Below are positions 35,254-43,592 of a DNA stretch of 64,000 bases, piece after piece. Both the position numbers and the translations under genes were made by a program. Each line of letters begins with the position of its first letter. The first letter of the stretch is position 1. The notes below the pieces were generated by a model that was given only the letters and a program-made list of their open reading frames with translations, was not told the origin of the DNA and did no database searches. The stretch is from an uncultured Bacteroides sp. (GTDB lineage: Bacteria; Bacteroidota; Bacteroidia; Bacteroidales; Bacteroidaceae): the NCBI GenBank assembly GCA_900766195.1, contig CAAFUN010000045.1, forward strand, positions 1-64,000, given 5' to 3'.

Positions 35254-36573
35254 ATGGACGATATAGTACAATTCGATTTCCCGACCGATTCACCAAAAAT
35301 AATTAAAGTCATTGGTGTAGGTGGTGGTGGTGGTAATGCTGTAAACCACATGTACCGGGAAGGCATACATGACGTAACGTTCGTACTCTGTAATACGGAC
35401 AATCAGGCGTTGAAAGAATCTCCTGTCCCTGTAAAATTGCAGTTGGGACGTTCCATTACAGAAGGACTAGGTGCAGGGAATCGTCCCGAGCGTGCTCGTG
35501 ATGCTGCGGAAGAGAGCAGTGATGATATTAAAACCTTGCTCAATGATGGTACCAAGATGGTGTTCATTACAGCCGGTATGGGAGGAGGTACGGGTACAGG
35601 AGCAGCTCCGGTTATTGCACGCATTGCCAAAGAGATGGATATTTTGACCGTGGGAATTGTTACTATACCTTTCATTTTTGAAGGCGAGAAGAAAATTATT
35701 CAAGCTCTCGATGGAGTGGAACGTATTGCTCAGCACGTCGATGCATTGTTGGTGATCAATAATGAACGTTTACGTGAAATCTATTCCGATCTTACCTTTA
35801 TGAATGCATTCGGCAAGGCAGATGATACGTTATCTATTGCTGCAAAAAGTATTGCCGAGATCATTACCATGCGAGGGACAGTGAATTTGGACTTTGCAGA
35901 TGTGAAAACAATATTGAAGGATGGCGGAGTAGCTATAATGAGTACCGGCTTTGGTGAAGGAGAAAATCGTGTCACAAAAGCTATTGATGATGCATTGCAC
36001 TCTCCTCTGCTAAATAACAATGACATTTTTAATGCCAAGAAGGTTATGCTTAACGTTTCATTCTGTGAATCATCAGAGCTGATGATGGAAGAGATGAATG
36101 AGATCCATGAATTTATGAGCAAGTTCCGCGAAGGTGTAGAGGTTATTTGGGGAGTTGCTGTGGATTCTGCTTTAGAGGGAAAAGTTAAGATTACTGTTCT
36201 AGCTACGGGATTTGGAGTTGAAGATGTTCCTGGTATGGATAGTGTGCTTGAAAAGCGCAGCCAAGAGGAAGAAGAACTTCAGTTGTTGTTAGAAGAGGAA
36301 AAGGAAAAAAACAAAGAGCGTATCCGTAAAGCTTATGGTGAAAGTGCCAGCACTATTGGCAGTAAAAACATTCGTAAACGTAGGCACATTTACATTTTTA
36401 ATCCGGAAGATCTTGATAATGCCGATATTATTGGAATGGTGGAAGATTCTCCAACTTATTCAAGAGATAAAAGCACCTTGGGCAATATTAAAAACAAAGC
36501 TGCTGATGATGAGCAACTGGCTACAGAAGAGGCGCAAAAGAGTGAGGAGCCTGGAGGCGTTATAACTTTTTAA
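35254..36573 (+). CDS. ftsZ: Cell division GTPase FtsZ
   Basis: The tubulin-like GTPase forms the division ring. The 439-residue protein has the N-terminal VGVGGGGGNAVN loop, the GTP signature GGGTGTGAAPVIA, the T7 loop region NLDFADVKTIL and the C-terminal tubulin subdomain to about residue 320. A linker then leads to the ending QKSEEPGGVITF, which does not resemble the DIPAFLR-type conserved tail that binds FtsA and ZipA in other phyla. Another candidate conserved stretch is IYIFNPEDLDNADIIGMVED, about 60 residues from the end. ftsA lies 18 bases upstream. Confidence 0.97.
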   Translation: MDDIVQFDFPTDSPKIIKVIGVGGGGGNAVNHMYREGIHDVTFVLCNTDNQALKESPVPVKLQLGRSITEGLGAGNRPERARDAAEESSDDIKTLLNDGTKMVFITAGMGGGTGTGAAPVIARIAKEMDILTVGIVTIPFIFEGEKKIIQALDGVERIAQHVDALLVINNERLREIYSDLTFMNAFGKADDTLSIAAKSIAEIITMRGTVNLDFADVKTILKDGGVAIMSTGFGEGENRVTKAIDDALHSPLLNNNDIFNAKKVMLNVSFCESSELMMEEMNEIHEFMSKFREGVEVIWGVAVDSALEGKVKITVLATGFGVEDVPGMDSVLEKRSQEEEELQLLLEEEKEKNKERIRKAYGESASTIGSKNIRKRRHIYIFNPEDLDNADIIGMVEDSPTYSRDKSTLGNIKNKAADDEQLATEEAQKSEEPGGVITF

Positions 36574-36606
36574 GACTGAAAGCTTTAAAAACATATATAT
36601 AGTATT

Positions 36607-37056
36607 ATGGATTTATTTGATAGAGTCAGCGAAGACATTAAAACCGCAATGAAAGCCAAAGATAAAGTGGCTCTTGAAACTTTAAGAAACATAAAGAAAG
36701 TATTTCTAGAAGCAAAAACAGCTCCTGGAGCCAATGATTCTCTATCTGATGCAGATGCATTGAAGATTATGCAGAAATTGGTTAAGCAGGGTAAAGATGC
36801 AGCAGAGATATATATACAGCAGGGACGTCAGGATCTTGCTGATGAAGAATTGGCTCAGGTTAAGGTCATTGAGATCTATCTTCCCAAGCAAATGAATGAA
36901 GAAGAACTTGTTGCAGCATTAAAAGCTATTATTGCTGAAACCGGGGCCAATGGAGCAAAAGATATGGGTAAAGTGATGGGCGTGGCTACTAAAAAGTTAG
37001 CTGGACTTGCAGAAGGACGCCTCATTTCTTCCAAAGTGAAAGAACTGTTGGGTTAA
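36607..37056 (+). CDS. GatB/YqeY domain protein
   Basis: The 149-residue protein matches the YqeY family, related to the tail domain of GatB amidotransferase subunits, with MKAKDKVALETLRNIKKV, KLVKQGKDAAEIYIQQGRQDLA and the GAKDMGKVMGVATKKLAG motif. The domain is thought to bind tRNA, but the role of the stand-alone form is not established. It sits 33 bases after ftsZ and is the last gene of the cluster; a 21-bp hairpin follows. Confidence 0.9.
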   Translation: MDLFDRVSEDIKTAMKAKDKVALETLRNIKKVFLEAKTAPGANDSLSDADALKIMQKLVKQGKDAAEIYIQQGRQDLADEELAQVKVIEIYLPKQMNEEELVAALKAIIAETGANGAKDMGKVMGVATKKLAGLAEGRLISSKVKELLG

Positions 37057-37076
37057 CCACTGGTTTTTTCTGATTT

Positions 37077-37150
37077 AAGTGATAAGAAAGTCTGATAGCG
37101 AGGAATTTTCTTAGTTATAAAGCTTTATATCAGATTTTCTTATCACTTTT
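37077..37150 (+). terminator. Terminator at the end of the division and wall cluster
   Basis: A 21-bp inverted repeat with one mismatch (37077-37097 with 37128-37148) follows the YqeY gene. T-rich sequence continues after the right arm. Confidence 0.75.
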
Positions 37151-37165
37151 CCTTATATCTTTTGC

Positions 37166-37197
37166 TTTGTCCTGTAGAAGGGGACTTTTTATCTTTC
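37166..37197 (+). promoter_or_regulatory. Promoter of the PagL-type gene
   Basis: TTTG at 37166-37169 is followed after 20 bases by TATCTTTC at 37190-37197, one mismatch from the -33/-7 consensus. Just downstream an 8-bp dyad (37212-37219 with 37225-37232) could be an operator or a leader hairpin. Confidence 0.5.
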
Positions 37198-37250
37198 TTT
37201 TTTGTAAGGGTGTTATATTGAATTAATATAACTCCAGAACAACACGACGT

Positions 37251-38516
37251 ATGGTAGACACATTCTCAAAAATGTGCAGATTGAAAATAATTATCAGGCT
37301 GATATTTTTCTTATGCACTACCGCCTATGCCCAAGAGAAGAGTTCTGATAGTGTCTTGGCAAATAAGCCGGATACATTTTTTTTCTCGAAATACTATATC
37401 CATCAATTTGGAGTAGAATTTCGTCCGGGATATGTTTTCCAAACAAACTCATTTCTTAGAGGCGATAATTGGCGTGGAAAGTCAATATGGAGCACCTTTT
37501 CCATACATCTGAAATACTCTTTTAAACTACGCCCATCCAGTTGTGAAGATTATGTTTATAATGGGGCGTATCAAGGAATAGGTATTGCCCGTTATAGTTT
37601 TGGAGATAAGGCAGAACTGGGTACACCTACTGTTTTTTATCTATTTCAGGGTGCGCGCATTGCACAATTCTCTCCACGTCTATCTCTCAATTACGAGTGG
37701 AACTTCGGGATATCTACGGGATGGCATCCGTACGATTTTTATCTGAATCCTACCAATAAGATTATAGGTTCCAAGGCAAATGCTTATCTAAATGTGAATT
37801 TTTATTTGAGTTGGGCGTTTTGCAGAGAATTGGATCTAGTTTCCGGTTTTACATTGAGTCACTTTTCAAACGGTAATACTAAATTTCCCAATGCTGGGCT
37901 GAATACTGTTGATGCAAAGGTTGGTCTAGTTTATAATTTTAATCGTGAAAGCATTCCTAAAAGAAAGACAGTTTACCCATATTTATCCATTCCAAGATTT
38001 CCGAAGCATATCAGTTATGATCTAACACTTTTTGGCTCGTGGCGTCGTAAAGGGGTTTATCTTAATGAAGATACACAAGTTGCATCTCCGGGCAGTTACT
38101 CCGTTTTTGGTTTTAACTTTGCGCCGATGTATAATTTAGGCTATAAGATTAGAGTTGGTGGATCACTTGATGGAGTATACGATGGTAGTGCCAATGTATA
38201 TGCTAACGACTTTATTAAGGGTACTGATCCGGAATTCTTAAAGCCAGCCTTCAATAGGCAGATTGCTTTGGGGCTTTCGGCGCGAGCTGAATATGTGATG
38301 CCTTATTTTACTGTTGGTGTTGGCGTTGGTGCTAATATGCTTCATAAAGGAGGGGATATGAAAGGCTCTTACCAGGTACTTGCTCTTAAAATAAAAATGA
38401 CGCGCGATACTTATTTACATATAGGTTACAATCTGAAAGATTTTAAAAACCCCAATTATTTGATGCTTGGATTGGGTTTCCGTTTCCATAATAAATATCC
38501 TAGACTCCATCGCTAA
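37251..38516 (+). CDS. PagL-type acyloxyacyl hydrolase / lipid A deacylase family protein
   Basis: The 421-residue product has a signal peptide (cut after TTAYA) and an outer membrane beta-barrel. The motif LSHFSNGNTKFPN contains the HxSN pattern of the PagL lipid A 3-O-deacylase active site, so removal of an acyl chain from lipid A in the outer membrane is the likely role. It is about twice as long as proteobacterial PagL: after the PagL-like part (to about residue 245) come about 170 more residues with further strand-like segments. An internal ATG at 37272 would give a more compact signal peptide. Confidence 0.75.
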   Translation: MVDTFSKMCRLKIIIRLIFFLCTTAYAQEKSSDSVLANKPDTFFFSKYYIHQFGVEFRPGYVFQTNSFLRGDNWRGKSIWSTFSIHLKYSFKLRPSSCEDYVYNGAYQGIGIARYSFGDKAELGTPTVFYLFQGARIAQFSPRLSLNYEWNFGISTGWHPYDFYLNPTNKIIGSKANAYLNVNFYLSWAFCRELDLVSGFTLSHFSNGNTKFPNAGLNTVDAKVGLVYNFNRESIPKRKTVYPYLSIPRFPKHISYDLTLFGSWRRKGVYLNEDTQVASPGSYSVFGFNFAPMYNLGYKIRVGGSLDGVYDGSANVYANDFIKGTDPEFLKPAFNRQIALGLSARAEYVMPYFTVGVGVGANMLHKGGDMKGSYQVLALKIKMTRDTYLHIGYNLKDFKNPNYLMLGLGFRFHNKYPRLHR

Positions 38517-38570
38517 ACTCTAACTTGATATTTTCATTCAGTGGAATTCATGTGATAAATAGGTATATAC

Positions 38571-38606
38571 ATAAAGTCCGCAATGGATTAACATTGCGGA
38601 CTTTAT
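38571..38606. terminator. Hairpin terminator between the PagL-type gene and tRNA-Leu
   Basis: A perfect 15-bp stem (38571-38585 with 38592-38606) with a 6-base loop lies between the convergent genes and may end both transcripts. Confidence 0.75.
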
Positions 38607-38621
38607 GAGAAAATCTCTCTG

Positions 38622-38703
38622 TGCGGGTGATAGGACTCGAACCTACACGCCTCGCGGCACCAGATCCTAAGTCTGGCGCGGCTACCAATTACGCCACACC
38701 CGC
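38622..38703 (-). tRNA. tRNA-Leu (anticodon UAG)
   Basis: The minus strand folds as a tRNA: acceptor stem GCGGGTG/CACCCGC with discriminator A, anticodon stem CCAGA/TCTGG with loop CTTAGGA giving anticodon UAG, a variable arm of leucine-tRNA size (TGCCGCGAGGCGT) and the T arm GTAGG-TTCGAGT-CCTAT. CCA is not encoded. It decodes CUA-type leucine codons. A consensus promoter lies directly upstream. Confidence 0.95.
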
Positions 38704-38725
38704 AGGATTTTTTCCGTTTGGTGGC

Positions 38726-38758
38726 GCAAAGATAGAAAGTTTTTTTGAATCCGGCAAA
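38726..38758 (-). promoter_or_regulatory. Consensus promoter of tRNA-Leu
   Basis: On the minus strand TTTG (38755-38758), 20 bases and TATCTTTGC (38726-38734) match the Bacteroides sigma factor consensus in full. The predicted start lies about 15 bases before the tRNA. Confidence 0.8.
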
Positions 38759-38799
38759 TTAAGGGATGAATAAAGTTCATAAACTACCGTTTATATTTA

Positions 38800-39831
38800 T
38801 TATTGATTGATTTTTAGCAACTGACGTGCCTTCTCTATGATGGTGTCAATTCCTTTGGCAGCTTGTAGTGAGTCCATATCAATCTTTACATCCGGTTCAA
38901 TACCAAATTCTATCTGTTGTTTGTTGGCATCAAGGTGTGGGCTGGCAGAATAGCGCACACCCCAGCCATTAGGTAGCTCAGAAGAGAAAGGAAGTCCGGC
39001 ACCACCCCCGGTTTTGTCACCTACAATAGTGACGTTGGGTAAATAACGCATGGTATTGACGAAATCATTCGTAGCACTATAGGAATGTCGATTAGTGAGG
39101 ACAATAACTTTCTTTTGCCAGCGGATTCCGTTTGACGGTTCCAAATAGATCGCTACCGGTTCGGAAAAATCACTGTGTCCTTTACCTGTTTTGTGTTGAA
39201 TATATCCCGTCAGTACTTTTTTGTCCGTAAAACGCGCAGCAAGCTTTGATCCATTGGTCAGGTTGCCACCACCATTGTTGCGCACATCAATAATAAGTCC
39301 GTTGCATGGTGCGAGGTAGGAGAGTATTTCGTCCAGATTGCCATCACCTATACCGGCAGAAAATTCCTCATAGTAGAGATATCCGATGTTATCTTCAAAA
39401 ATAGTGTATTTAATGGCAGCTGCAATACGATATTTACGCCCGAGGTATTTCTCAATAATACTCTCGTTGAAGTTGCGTGGATAATCCAAATACCAGTCCC
39501 AATAGCGCGCATTATTGGATGAAGAATATAAATTGACGTGTCCATCCTTTAGAGTGGCTAGCATGTTGCCAAGTACTTCAAACAGACCGTCATTGCCCAT
39601 GTCTGGCTTGATCAGCGGTTTGTATGCATCATGTATGGAGTCCCAATTGATTTTCTTATAATCAAGAAAACAGTATCGCTCGTCAATGATTTTCCATAAA
39701 GCTTCAAAATTGCCTTGCGGAGAATTGTTGAATTCTTCTTCACGTATACAGCTTCCCAAAAGAGGGATTAGAACCACAATTGTCAGGATCCCGAATAGTT
39801 TTATATGTTTTCTTATTGCTGATATCATCAT
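38800..39831 (-). CDS. S41 family peptidase lipoprotein
   Basis: The 343-residue product has a lipoprotein signal (LIPLLGSC, Cys28) followed by IREEEF, acidic residues that may direct it to the surface. The C-terminal-processing-peptidase fold is seen in LKDGHVNLYS, GLIIDVRNNGGGN and the active-site region LTNRHSYSATNDF with S252 (or S250) as nucleophile and K273 in GDKTGGG as the likely base. No PDZ domain is obvious. Substrates are unknown. It starts 7 bases after the stop of the DUF3316 gene and is the last gene of the topoisomerase run. Confidence 0.85.
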   Translation of the reverse strand: MMISAIRKHIKLFGILTIVVLIPLLGSCIREEEFNNSPQGNFEALWKIIDERYCFLDYKKINWDSIHDAYKPLIKPDMGNDGLFEVLGNMLATLKDGHVNLYSSSNNARYWDWYLDYPRNFNESIIEKYLGRKYRIAAAIKYTIFEDNIGYLYYEEFSAGIGDGNLDEILSYLAPCNGLIIDVRNNGGGNLTNGSKLAARFTDKKVLTGYIQHKTGKGHSDFSEPVAIYLEPSNGIRWQKKVIVLTNRHSYSATNDFVNTMRYLPNVTIVGDKTGGGAGLPFSSELPNGWGVRYSASPHLDANKQQIEFGIEPDVKIDMDSLQAAKGIDTIIEKARQLLKINQ

Positions 39832-39838
39832 TTGTCTT

Positions 39839-40702
39839 TCATTTTTTCTTTTTATTAGGACGAAGAAGATATACCTCTTTCACAAAACCGATCATGAAAG
39901 CATGAGAATAAATATGCGTGCGAAGTCCGTTTACTTTTGACTGTTGCGCATCCCACAAATAGGCAAAGCGCATTGTGGCTATCCCTATAGGAAAGTCGCA
40001 AGTCAGCATCTGGCGCAATGAAGGCTGATTGTGTATGGAAGTCATTTTCACTACACCACTGCTGTTTCCCAATGAAAATATTTCATAGTAAGATTGTCCG
40101 TAGTTGGGTGAAAACATGACTCCTACTACAGGCAAATTGACCTGATAACGGAGAGTGATGGGATAATTTTTAATGTGCAGATTCCAGACAGCCATACCCG
40201 AAGCATCGAGGTTGACGTACGCTCGTGCTGATGCCGGATTATTTCCGTTCCGAAGATTGTAGATAAAACCACCATTTAGATCGGCTACTGCACCGGCAAG
40301 TAACTTGAAGTTGGAAGTGATGGGGAAATTATAATGGTAGCCGTAATTCCAGTTCACCAATCCCGAAAGCGTATTGTTGTTGTCCACCCGGTTGTGTGTG
40401 TAACTTACGTTGGCCTGAAAAAAGATCTGTCTGGATACATTTCCTTTCATTATTCTGGTCATACGCATATTCTCATGCGAGAGCCGAAAGTCAATGCCGG
40501 TATATTCCTGTGGAGAGAGGTAGGTGTCATACACGTTGGCATAACCAATACCGTATAATGTAGACCGGGTCACAAAACGTGTTCGTGCCGCAGAGTCTGC
40601 TCTCAATTCCTGAATGGCTTTATCTTCTACACTTTGCGCTTTCAGGCAGTTGCCCGAGAGAAGTAATACTATTGCTAATATGCTTATCTTATACCGTTTC
40701 AT
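39839..40702 (-). CDS. DUF3316 secreted protein
   Basis: The 287-residue protein has a signal peptide (MKRYKISILAIVLLLSGNCLKAQ) and strand-rich sequence with alternating aromatic residues, as in DUF3316, a Bacteroidetes family probably forming a small outer membrane barrel or periplasmic beta-structure. Recognisable pieces are TRSTLYGIGYANVYDTYLSPQEY and LVNWNYGYHYNF. Function is unknown. It lies 7 bases downstream of the topoisomerase gene and 7 bases upstream of the S41 protease gene, so the three are one transcription unit, although no functional link is evident. Confidence 0.75.
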   Translation of the reverse strand: MKRYKISILAIVLLLSGNCLKAQSVEDKAIQELRADSAARTRFVTRSTLYGIGYANVYDTYLSPQEYTGIDFRLSHENMRMTRIMKGNVSRQIFFQANVSYTHNRVDNNNTLSGLVNWNYGYHYNFPITSNFKLLAGAVADLNGGFIYNLRNGNNPASARAYVNLDASGMAVWNLHIKNYPITLRYQVNLPVVGVMFSPNYGQSYYEIFSLGNSSGVVKMTSIHNQPSLRQMLTCDFPIGIATMRFAYLWDAQQSKVNGLRTHIYSHAFMIGFVKEVYLLRPNKKKK

Positions 40703-40709
40703 TACTGAT

Positions 40710-43394
40710 TTAGAATAATTTCATCTGCCCCGTTATTTCGTCTACGATGTCACCTTCTGTCTTACCATGATCGGGGTCGAGTATTTCCGGTTCTTCGTCT
40801 TCCTCTTCACTGTTGTTTGTCACCTTTGGCATTTCGGGCTGCCTCGTAGGCTCCAGCTCATTCACTGTGTCTATGGCAAAGGTGGTCAAGCGTTTTCCTT
40901 TTGCTTTGAAACCTTTCACTGCTATAAACTCGTCGGCATCTATAACCAGAGGCTCACGGAAATTGTCATGTCCACCAAAGATGATTTCAAGGCGCGGATA
41001 GTATTCATCTGTAAGCAGAATAAGGCGATTATTTTTATTGTCACCCAGGTAATTCTGCTTCTTATTTCCTGCTTCAAAATTGAAACGTTTAATGTATGGA
41101 TAATCCTGCTGGTCGGCGTCGTATAATACGGCTGTCCATATTTTGTGCGGGTCATATTTTTCCAGAACGCGCACATTATCTTCGTAATGGTTGCTAAGAT
41201 CGAAATTGCTGGTGTAGAATTCGCCATTGTCCAATACTACCAATATGCTATCGTCACTTTGAAACTCTCCAAGGAATTCACCCCGTCCATCATAGTTAAG
41301 CCGGAGTACATCACGATCAAACCACACCTTTCGTCCTCCAAGCGTTGATCCTCCACGTTGTTTCAGAGCAACTTTGTGTACAGGCAGTTTGGTAAGGATA
41401 TTACCCATGGCTTGACGTCCTTTGATACTGATTTTACTGAAATCTTCTTCAAAAATGATGCGGCGTACACGGGGATTGGGTTTTAGCGTCACTTTGATGA
41501 TTTCAGCCTCACCGTTGGGGTTAGCACTGAAATAAGTAATGCGCGAGTCGGGGGTACCTTGTGAAACATCGTATTCGCGGTCACGCACTACGGAAGTCAC
41601 GGCGAAGCGTTTGATATAGCTCGTTCCTTCTTTCCCATCACGATACACCACGTTGTAGATGGTACGTTTATCATTCTTCTTGAATACATTGGCGTAGAGA
41701 ATATTCTTACCAATAAATTTCTTGTCCGCCACGGGAGTAATAATATACTTCCCATCACGGAAGAAGACGATGATATCATCCAGATCCGAACAAGTGGCTA
41801 TGAATTCGTCTTTCTTCAGCGCTGTACCAATAAAGCCTTCTTCACGGTTGATGTAGAGCTTCTCATTGGCTTCAGCCACTTTGGCCACTTCAATGGTGTC
41901 GAAGTTGCGCAGTTCCGTGTGTCGAGGGAAATTCTTTCCGTATTTCTCTTTCAACATGCGGAACCACTCAATGGTGTACTCCACTAGGTTGGCCAGATGA
42001 TGATCTACCTCCTCAATATCACCCTTCATTCGGGCAATGGTTTCATCGGCTTTGTCGGAGTTGAACTTCAGGATACGTCCCATCTTAATTTCCATCAGTT
42101 TGAGGATATCCTCTTTAGTTACTTCACGGATAAATTTGGGATAGAAGGGAGTTAGTCGTCCGTCAATATGTTCGCAAGCGGCATCCATACTTTTGGCCTG
42201 TTCAAACTCTTTATCCTTGTATATGCGCTCTTCGATGAATATTTTTTCAAGAGAAGCAAAATGGAGTGCTTCCTCAATCTCTTTCTTTCGTATCTCCAGT
42301 TCCAGCTTCAACAAATCCTGTGTGTTGTCTACAGCCTTTTTCAAGACAGTGCTTACTGTGAGGAAGTGTGGTTTTTGATTGTCGATGATGCAACAGTTGG
42401 GCGATATGCTTACTTCGCAATCGGTAAAGGCATATAAGGCATCAATTGTTTTATCCGATGATACTCCGGGAGCAAGGTGTACCAGTATTTCCACATTGGC
42501 GGAGGTGTTGTCATCCACCTTGCGTATTTTGATTTTCCCTTTGTCTACTGCTTTCAATATGGAGTCTATCACTGTTGAAGTGGTTTTTCCATACGGTATT
42601 TCAGTAATGACCAGAGTCTTATTATCCAGCTTATTTATTTTGGAACGTACTTTTACCGAGCCACCCCGTTCGCCGTCGTTATATTTAGATACGTCAATGG
42701 AACCTCCTGTTTGGAAATCGGGATAAAGTCTGAATTCTTCATCTTTGAGATAGTTGATAGATGCATCACATAGCTCGTTGAAGTTGTGTGGAAGGATCTT
42801 TGAAGAAAGTCCTACAGCAATGCCCTCTACTCCTTGTGCGAGTAGTAACGGAAATTTTACAGGTAGCGTAACAGGCTCTTTGTTGCGTCCATCGTAAGAA
42901 AGTTTCCACTCTGTTGTTTTAGGATTAAATACCACATCGAGAGCAAACTTCGACAGTCGGGCTTCTATGTAACGAGGTGCAGCAGCACTATCACCGGTGA
43001 GTATGTTACCCCAGTTTCCCTGGCAGTCTATGAGGAGGTCTTTTTGTCCGAGCTGCACTAATGCATCTCCTATGGAAGCATCACCGTGGGGGTGGAACTG
43101 CATGGTATGTCCCACAATATTAGCCACTTTATTGTAACGACCGTCCTCCATGCGGCGCATGGAGTGCAGAATGCGCCGTTGTACCGGCTTTAACCCGTCA
43201 TTAAGATGAGGTACGGCACGTTCCAGAATAACATATGAAGCATAGTCCAGAAACCAGTTCTGATACATGCCACTAAGTTGGTGCTTTATGCTAGCATCTT
43301 TTACGTCTGCAGGTTTATAATCCGAATGTCCCTCGCCTCCGGCGGGGAGATCATTCTCCAAATCGTCTTTCGGTCCTTCTATATCTTCGCTCAT
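40710..43394 (-). CDS. parC: DNA gyrase/topoisomerase IV subunit A (ParC-like)
   Basis: The 894-residue subunit cuts and rejoins DNA in a type IIA topoisomerase. The catalytic tyrosine is Y142 in AAPRYIEARLS, the quinolone-region motif is HPHGDASIGD (101-110), and the C-terminal half carries the six-blade DNA-wrapping domain. The gyrase box (QRRGGKG) is not evident, which with the neighbour context suggests topoisomerase IV. The N-terminus has a 35-residue acidic extension and the C-terminus an acidic tail (EEEDEEPEILDPDHG). The residue equivalent to ParC S80 is Ala106. The partner parE is not in the window. A promoter with -33 and -7 boxes lies upstream. Confidence 0.9.
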   Translation of the reverse strand: MSEDIEGPKDDLENDLPAGGEGHSDYKPADVKDASIKHQLSGMYQNWFLDYASYVILERAVPHLNDGLKPVQRRILHSMRRMEDGRYNKVANIVGHTMQFHPHGDASIGDALVQLGQKDLLIDCQGNWGNILTGDSAAAPRYIEARLSKFALDVVFNPKTTEWKLSYDGRNKEPVTLPVKFPLLLAQGVEGIAVGLSSKILPHNFNELCDASINYLKDEEFRLYPDFQTGGSIDVSKYNDGERGGSVKVRSKINKLDNKTLVITEIPYGKTTSTVIDSILKAVDKGKIKIRKVDDNTSANVEILVHLAPGVSSDKTIDALYAFTDCEVSISPNCCIIDNQKPHFLTVSTVLKKAVDNTQDLLKLELEIRKKEIEEALHFASLEKIFIEERIYKDKEFEQAKSMDAACEHIDGRLTPFYPKFIREVTKEDILKLMEIKMGRILKFNSDKADETIARMKGDIEEVDHHLANLVEYTIEWFRMLKEKYGKNFPRHTELRNFDTIEVAKVAEANEKLYINREEGFIGTALKKDEFIATCSDLDDIIVFFRDGKYIITPVADKKFIGKNILYANVFKKNDKRTIYNVVYRDGKEGTSYIKRFAVTSVVRDREYDVSQGTPDSRITYFSANPNGEAEIIKVTLKPNPRVRRIIFEEDFSKISIKGRQAMGNILTKLPVHKVALKQRGGSTLGGRKVWFDRDVLRLNYDGRGEFLGEFQSDDSILVVLDNGEFYTSNFDLSNHYEDNVRVLEKYDPHKIWTAVLYDADQQDYPYIKRFNFEAGNKKQNYLGDNKNNRLILLTDEYYPRLEIIFGGHDNFREPLVIDADEFIAVKGFKAKGKRLTTFAIDTVNELEPTRQPEMPKVTNNSEEEDEEPEILDPDHGKTEGDIVDEITGQMKLF

Positions 43395-43443
43395 AGCTTT
43401 CCGGCAATATTCTATATCTGTATAATGCTAAAATCAGTTGAAC

Positions 43444-43475
43444 GCAAAAATACGAATTTTATTGTCGATAAGCAA
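43444..43475 (-). promoter_or_regulatory. Promoter of the parC-DUF3316-S41 run
   Basis: The minus strand has TTG (43473-43475), 20 bases, then TATTTTTGC (43444-43452), matching the Bacteroides pattern. Confidence 0.6.
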
Positions 43476-43592
43476 TAATCCGGTGTTTTTATATGTAATG
43501 ATGGAATGCGCGCATACATCGGAATCCTTCTGTTTGGAGCGAAGTATTCTCTTTTTAATGAAATTCAACTAAAAGAGATTGGAGAAGCATAA

